A stretch of DNA of 64,000 nt from Streptomyces sp. MZ04 (lineage in GTDB: Bacteria; Actinomycetota; Actinomycetes; Streptomycetales; Streptomycetaceae). Location: NCBI RefSeq assembly GCF_004684775.1, contig NZ_SRIC01000001.1:1-64000 (forward strand), given 5' to 3'. A model generated the notes under the pieces. The model was not told where the DNA came from and ran no database searches. It was given only the letters and a program-made list of their open reading frames with translations. This document shows positions 60,258 to 64,000 of this stretch, piece by piece. Positions within the stretch are counted from its first letter, which is position 1, and each line of letters starts with the position of its first letter. A program made the position numbers and the translations under genes.

Positions 60258-61049
60258 ATGAGCGGTGTCATGAAGCGTATGGGGATGATCTTCCGCGCGA
60301 AGGCGAACAAGGCCCTTGACCGGGCCGAGGACCCGCGCGAAACCCTCGATTACTCCTACCAGAAGCAGCTGGAGCTGCTGCAGAAGGTGCGCCGTGGTGT
60401 CGCCGACGTGGCGACGTCGCGCAAGCGCCTCGAGCTGCAGCTGAGCCAGCTCCAGAAGCAGTCCTCCACCCTCGAGGACCAGGGTCGCAAGGCCCTCGCC
60501 CTGGGCCGTGAGGACCTGGCCCGCGAGGCGCTGTCGCGCCGGGCCGCCCTGCAGCAGCAGGTGACCGACCTGGAGACGCAGCACCAGACCCTCCAGGGCG
60601 AGGAGGAGAAGCTCACTCTCGCGGCGCAGCGCCTCCAGGCCAAGGTCGACGCCTTCCGTACGAAGAAGGAGACGATCAAGGCCACGTACACCGCGGCGCA
60701 GGCGCAGACCCGGATCGGCGAGGCCTTCTCCGGCATCTCCGAGGAGATGGGCGACGTCGGCATGGCCATCCAGCGTGCCGAGGACAAGACCGCGCAGCTC
60801 CAGGCGCGGGCCGGCGCGATCGACGAGCTGCTCGCCTCCGGTGCCCTCGACGACTCCTCCGGGCTGGCCAAGGACGACATCCAGACCGAGCTGGATCGCC
60901 TCTCCGGTGGTACTGATGTAGAGCTGGAACTGCAGCGCATGAAGGCGGAACTGGCCGGCGGCTCGACGCCGAAGCAGGCCATCGAGCCGGGTCAGGGACA
61001 GCCCCAGGCCCAGCAGCCGCAGGACACCCCGCGCTTCGACAAGCAGTAG
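60258..61049 (+). CDS. pspA: Phage-shock protein A (PspA/IM30)
   Basis: A 263-residue coiled-coil membrane-associated protein. MKRMGMIFRAKANKALDRAEDPRETLDYSYQKQLELLQKVRRGVADVATSRKRLE is the PspA hallmark; then long heptad coiled coils to about residue 230 and a Gln/Pro-rich tail. ATG 60258 is chosen, though ATG 60270 also fits. Protects membranes under envelope stress. Followed by a PspA-partner gene 39 bp downstream. Confidence 0.94.
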   Translation: MSGVMKRMGMIFRAKANKALDRAEDPRETLDYSYQKQLELLQKVRRGVADVATSRKRLELQLSQLQKQSSTLEDQGRKALALGREDLAREALSRRAALQQQVTDLETQHQTLQGEEEKLTLAAQRLQAKVDAFRTKKETIKATYTAAQAQTRIGEAFSGISEEMGDVGMAIQRAEDKTAQLQARAGAIDELLASGALDDSSGLAKDDIQTELDRLSGGTDVELELQRMKAELAGGSTPKQAIEPGQGQPQAQQPQDTPRFDKQ

Positions 61050-61088
61050 CTCCACATCGGCTCACCGCTCACGTCCGAGGAGGACGAC

Positions 61089-61367
61089 ATGATCGTACGG
61101 ATCATGGGGGAGGGGCAGGTGAAGCTGGCCGACAGCCACTTCACCGAACTGAACAAGCTGGACGACGAGCTGCTGGCCGAGATGGAGAGCGGCGACGAGT
61201 CCGGCTTCCGCAGAACGCTGGCCGCGCTCCTCGACAAGGTCCGGGAGCTGGGCGAGCCCCTCCCGGACGAGGCGCTGGAACCCTCGGAACTGATCCTCCC
61301 CGCCGAGGAAGCGACGCTGGACGAGGTCCGCCAGATGCTGAGCGACGACGGCTTGATCCCCGGCTGA
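61089..61367 (+). CDS. pspAA: PspA-associated protein PspAA
   Basis: A 92-residue protein with the PspAA pattern: IVRIMGEGQVKLADSHFTELNKLDDEL at the start, acidic helical remainder with LPAEEATLDEVRQML. GAGGAGGACGAC precedes ATG 61089. Usually encoded directly after pspA and thought to bind it. Supports an operon with pspA. Confidence 0.9.
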   Translation: MIVRIMGEGQVKLADSHFTELNKLDDELLAEMESGDESGFRRTLAALLDKVRELGEPLPDEALEPSELILPAEEATLDEVRQMLSDDGLIPG

Positions 61368-61473
61368 CTGCGGGTCAATCGGACGGGTGGGCGGCGGACG
61401 GCTCCCGGTGCCCAAAGCAGCCGAGCCGGCAGACCGGTCCCGGCAGCCCGCAGGGCCCCGTACCGTTTAAGGC

Positions 61474-62718
61474 GTGACGACTCTCGTGCGAGGCCGCTGT
61501 TGGGCCAAGGCTCATCCCCTGGCGGTGGACGGCGCCCTCGCGGCGGCCGTTCTCGTCTGCATGATCATCGGGTCGTTCGTCGAGCCGTACCGGCACGACG
61601 GAGGACCCAGCTGGGGCACCCGCACCCCGAGCACCTTGAGTGTGATGCTGATGGTGCTCGGGGCCGCGGCGCTGGTCTTCCGGCGCCGCGACCCCTGGAT
61701 CGTGCTCGCCGCGACCTCCACCGTCTCCGTCATCGACCTCGTCACCGGCGCGTACCGCGGTGCCGTGGTCATGAGCGCGGTCGTCGCCCTCTATACCGTC
61801 GCCGCCACCACCAACCGGCCCACCACCTGGCGCGTCGGCCTGGTCACCATGACGGGACTGACAGGAGTGGCGATGGTCGCGGGGCCCCTGCCCTGGTACT
61901 CCCAGGAGAACCTCGGCATCTTCGCCTGGACCGGCATGGCCGCCGCCGCGGGCGACGCCGTCCGCAGCCGCCGTGCCTTCGTCGACGCCATAAGAGAGCG
62001 TGCCGAGCGGGCGGAACGGACGAGGGAGGAAGAGGCCCGGCGGCGCGTCGCCGAGGAGCGGCTGCGCATCGCCCGCGATCTGCACGATGTCGTCGCCCAT
62101 CACATCGCCCTCGTCAACGTGCAGGCCGGAGTCGCCGCGCATGTGATGGACAAGCGGCCGGACCAGGCGAAGGAAGCCCTCTCCCACGTGCGCGACGCCA
62201 GCCGCTCCGCGCTCAACGAACTGCGCGCCACCGTCGGCCTGTTGCGGCAGTCCGGCGACCCAGAGGCCCCCACCGAGCCCGCCCCCGGCCTCGCCCACCT
62301 CGACGATCTCGTCGACACCTTCCGGCACGCGGGCCTCCCCGTGGAGGTGACCCGCGGCGACGCGGAGACGGAGCTGCCCGCCGGGGCCGACCTCGCCGCC
62401 TACCGGATCATCCAGGAGGCGCTCACCAACGTACAGAAGCACGCGGGTACGGGCGCCAAGGCCGAAGTCAGCGTCGTCCGCGTAGGACCGAACATCGAGG
62501 TGACGGTCCTCGACGACGGGCCGGGGGAGGGCACCGAGCCCCAGGATGACGAGGACAACGGCGGCGGGCACGGTCTGATCGGGATGCGTGAACGCGTCAG
62601 CGCGCTCAGCGGCCGCTGCACCGCGGGCCCCCGCTACGGCGGCGGTTTCCGCGTCCATGCGATCCTGCCCGTCACGGCAAAGCCGGTCAGCCCGGCAGAG
62701 GGAGGGACCACCGCGTGA
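61474..62718 (+). CDS. Two-component sensor histidine kinase
   Basis: A 414-residue membrane kinase. Residues ~15-170 contain about five hydrophobic helices; the HisKA_3 box is RLRIARDLHDVVAHHIALVNVQ with the phosphoacceptor His; the ATPase domain ends GGGHGLIGMRERVSAL. GTG 61474. Overlaps the response-regulator start by 4 bp (GTGA). Signal probably envelope or membrane state given PspA upstream, by context only. Confidence 0.94.
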   Translation: MTTLVRGRCWAKAHPLAVDGALAAAVLVCMIIGSFVEPYRHDGGPSWGTRTPSTLSVMLMVLGAAALVFRRRDPWIVLAATSTVSVIDLVTGAYRGAVVMSAVVALYTVAATTNRPTTWRVGLVTMTGLTGVAMVAGPLPWYSQENLGIFAWTGMAAAAGDAVRSRRAFVDAIRERAERAERTREEEARRRVAEERLRIARDLHDVVAHHIALVNVQAGVAAHVMDKRPDQAKEALSHVRDASRSALNELRATVGLLRQSGDPEAPTEPAPGLAHLDDLVDTFRHAGLPVEVTRGDAETELPAGADLAAYRIIQEALTNVQKHAGTGAKAEVSVVRVGPNIEVTVLDDGPGEGTEPQDDEDNGGGHGLIGMRERVSALSGRCTAGPRYGGGFRVHAILPVTAKPVSPAEGGTTA

Positions 62719-63401
62719 CGATCCGGGTGCTGCTCGCCGACGATCAGGCACTGCTGCGCAGCGCGTTCAAGGTGCTCGTGAACTCCGAGTCCGACATGGA
62801 AGTCGTCGCCGAGGCGTCGGACGGCGCGGAGGCCGTCGAGCTCGCCAGGGCGCAGGCCGCCGACGTCGTCCTGATGGACATCCGCATGCCCGGCACGGAC
62901 GGCCTCGCCGCCACCCGGATGATCAGTGCCGACCCCGCCCTGGCCCACGTACGCGTGGTGATGCTGACGACCTTCGAGGTCGACGAGTACGTGGTGCAGT
63001 CGTTGCGCGCGGGTGCCTCCGGATTCCTCGGCAAGGGGGCCGAGCCGGACGAGCTGCTCGGCGCGATCCGCATCGCGGCCGCCGGCGACGCGCTGCTCTC
63101 CCCGGCGGCGACCAAGGGCCTGATCGCCAAGTTCCTCGCGCAGGGCGACGGTTCGGACGGTGACGGCGCGGGCGGGGTGCGCGGCGAGCGGCTCGACGCG
63201 CTCACCGGGCGTGAGCGCGAGGTCCTCGTCCAGGTCGCGGGCGGCCACTCGAACGACGAGATCGCCGAGCGGCTCGAGGTCAGCCCGCTCACCGTGAAGA
63301 CCCATGTGAACCGCGCGATGGCGAAGCTGGGCGCCCGTGACCGGGCACAACTCGTGGTGATCGCCTACGAATCCGGCCTGGTACGTCCAAGGGTGGAGTG
63401 A
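62715..63401 (+). CDS. NarL/LuxR-type response regulator
   Basis: A 228-residue regulator. Receiver: LLADDQALLRS (acid pair), VVLMDIRMPG (phosphoacceptor Asp ~54), VVMLTTFE (Thr), FLGKGA (Lys). C-terminal LuxR HTH: LTGREREVLVQVAGGHSNDEIAERLEVSPLTVKTHVNRAMAKLG. GTG 62715 lies inside the kinase stop. Cognate partner of the adjacent kinase; may control the following RND gene. Confidence 0.95.
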   Translation: MTIRVLLADDQALLRSAFKVLVNSESDMEVVAEASDGAEAVELARAQAADVVLMDIRMPGTDGLAATRMISADPALAHVRVVMLTTFEVDEYVVQSLRAGASGFLGKGAEPDELLGAIRIAAAGDALLSPAATKGLIAKFLAQGDGSDGDGAGGVRGERLDALTGREREVLVQVAGGHSNDEIAERLEVSPLTVKTHVNRAMAKLGARDRAQLVVIAYESGLVRPRVE

Positions 63402-63496
63402 GCCGGAGTGCGGTGTACTGCGCCCGCAGTATGCGCCGCATCAGAACGGGACCCGGGAGTGACAGTTCCCTCTCCGGACATGGCAGATCGTGTAGG

Positions 63497-63518
63497 GGGC
63501 ACCGGCCTGCCGGTGCCC
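63497..63518. terminator. Hairpin between response regulator and RND gene
   Basis: GGGCACCGGC (63497-63506) and GCCGGTGCCC (63509-63518) form a 10-bp perfect stem with a 2-nt loop (tight, so the inner pair probably opens). Terminator of the two-component operon or a leader structure of the RND gene. Confidence 0.6.
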
Positions 63519-63552
63519 GTTCCTGCGCAGTACGCCACAGAGAGAGACCACC

Positions 63553-64000
63553 ATGTCCTGGCTGTCCCGATTCAGCCTGGCCCAACGGGCCCTGATCGGG
63601 CTGATATCGATCGTCGCGCTCGTCTTCGGCGCCATCGCGATCCCTCAGCTCAAGCAGCAGTTGCTGCCCTCCATCGAACTCCCGATGGTGTCCGTCCTGG
63701 CCCCGTACCAGGGCGCGTCCCCCGATGTGGTCGAAAAGCAGGTCGTCGAGCCGCTCGAGTCCTCCATCGACGCGGTCGACGGGATCACCTCAATCACCTC
63801 CACGGCGAGCGAGGGCAACGCCGTGATCATGGCCCAGTTCGACTACGGCAACGGCTCCAAGCAGCTCGTCGCCGATGTCCAGCAGGCCGTGAACCGCGCC
63901 GGGGCCGAACTCCCCGACGACGTCGACCCGCAGGTCATCGCGGGCTCCACGGACGACATCCCGACCGTGGTCCTCTCCGTCACCTCCGACAAGGACCAGC
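63553..64000 (+). CDS. RND (AcrB/HAE1-type) efflux permease, cut by window
   Basis: The first 149 residues of a large RND pump. FSLAQRALIGLISIVALVFGAIAIPQLKQQLLPSIELPMVSVLAPYQGASPDVVEKQVVEPLESSIDAVDGITSITSTASEG is the classic start of HAE1 permeases: helix 1, then the porter domain entrance. ATG 63553. The rest lies beyond the window. In actinomycetes these export drugs or lipids; regulation by the adjacent response regulator is likely. Confidence 0.9.
   Translation, partial: MSWLSRFSLAQRALIGLISIVALVFGAIAIPQLKQQLLPSIELPMVSVLAPYQGASPDVVEKQVVEPLESSIDAVDGITSITSTASEGNAVIMAQFDYGNGSKQLVADVQQAVNRAGAELPDDVDPQVIAGSTDDIPTVVLSVTSDKDQ

Noticed and set aside
63497-63518. Transposon end or attachment site
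   Set aside because: It is a simple 10-bp hairpin with no duplicated target or integrase; a terminator or leader structure is enough to explain it.

Overview
The window is a high-GC actinobacterial chromosome segment, almost certainly Streptomyces. Codon third positions are strongly G/C, GTG starts are common, and gene order matches from memory the S. coelicolor block running from glnII (SCO2210) through glnA, lipA/lipB and aceE/sucB/lpd/pepA to pspA and a two-component system (about SCO2165). No rRNA, tRNA, CRISPR array, prophage or complete insertion sequence was found. About 57 protein genes are supported, plus one decayed locus, a cobalamin riboswitch, two GlnR-type operators, many hairpin terminators and one MITE-like element.

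Layout. 1-9.5 kb: partial epimerase, winged-helix regulator, glnII with a GlnR operator, hydrolases, an ArsC-like reductase, DUF2252, asparaginase and a secreted HAD phosphatase. 9.7-14.1 kb: AraC/VOC pair, then a cobalamin riboswitch and a three-gene vitamin B12 ABC importer. 14.1-20.3 kb: accessory genes, including a frameshifted nucleosidase next to a von Willebrand A remnant, a divergent metallo-hydrolase/CGNR regulator pair, a secreted protein, and an MFS exporter with a cupin regulator. 20.3-25.8 kb: glnA with its GlnR operator, RDD protein, DUF4191, lipA and lipB. 26-40.6 kb: TPR-type regulator, hexosaminidase, FAD amine oxidase-like protein, TIGR01777 epimerase, GNAT, SpoIIE-type phosphatase, TetR with two SDRs, PGRP amidase, DUF4240, SDR and a WYL regulator. 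40.7-49.6 kb: aceE, a GntR regulator, lipoyl-E2, lpdA and pepA. These use the lipoyl cofactor made by LipA/LipB. 49.7-57 kb: cobS, cobT and an MBL-CobU fusion (nucleotide-loop assembly of B12), interleaved with envelope genes (MprF-like transferase). 57-64 kb: HtrA-like lipoprotein protease, methyltransferase, DUF3043, PspA and its partner, a histidine kinase/response regulator pair and the start of an RND efflux pump. This last part reads as an envelope-stress neighbourhood.

The most unusual structure is in repeats, not genes. (1) A 230-bp inverted-repeat element sits between two convergent genes, and its flanking CTAG copies supply both stop codons; removing it recreates a 4-bp CTAG stop overlap of the kind seen intact twice elsewhere in the window. 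(2) A 44-bp core of that element recurs, 41/44 identical, in frame inside aceE. (3) At least eight genes end in short tandem arrays whose repeat unit contains or abuts the stop codon. Other points include a likely CTG start codon coupled to an upstream stop, a palindrome in the aceE promoter region, and a three-copy motif between the metallo-hydrolase and CGNR genes. All functional statements rest on reading motifs by eye; no database search was run.
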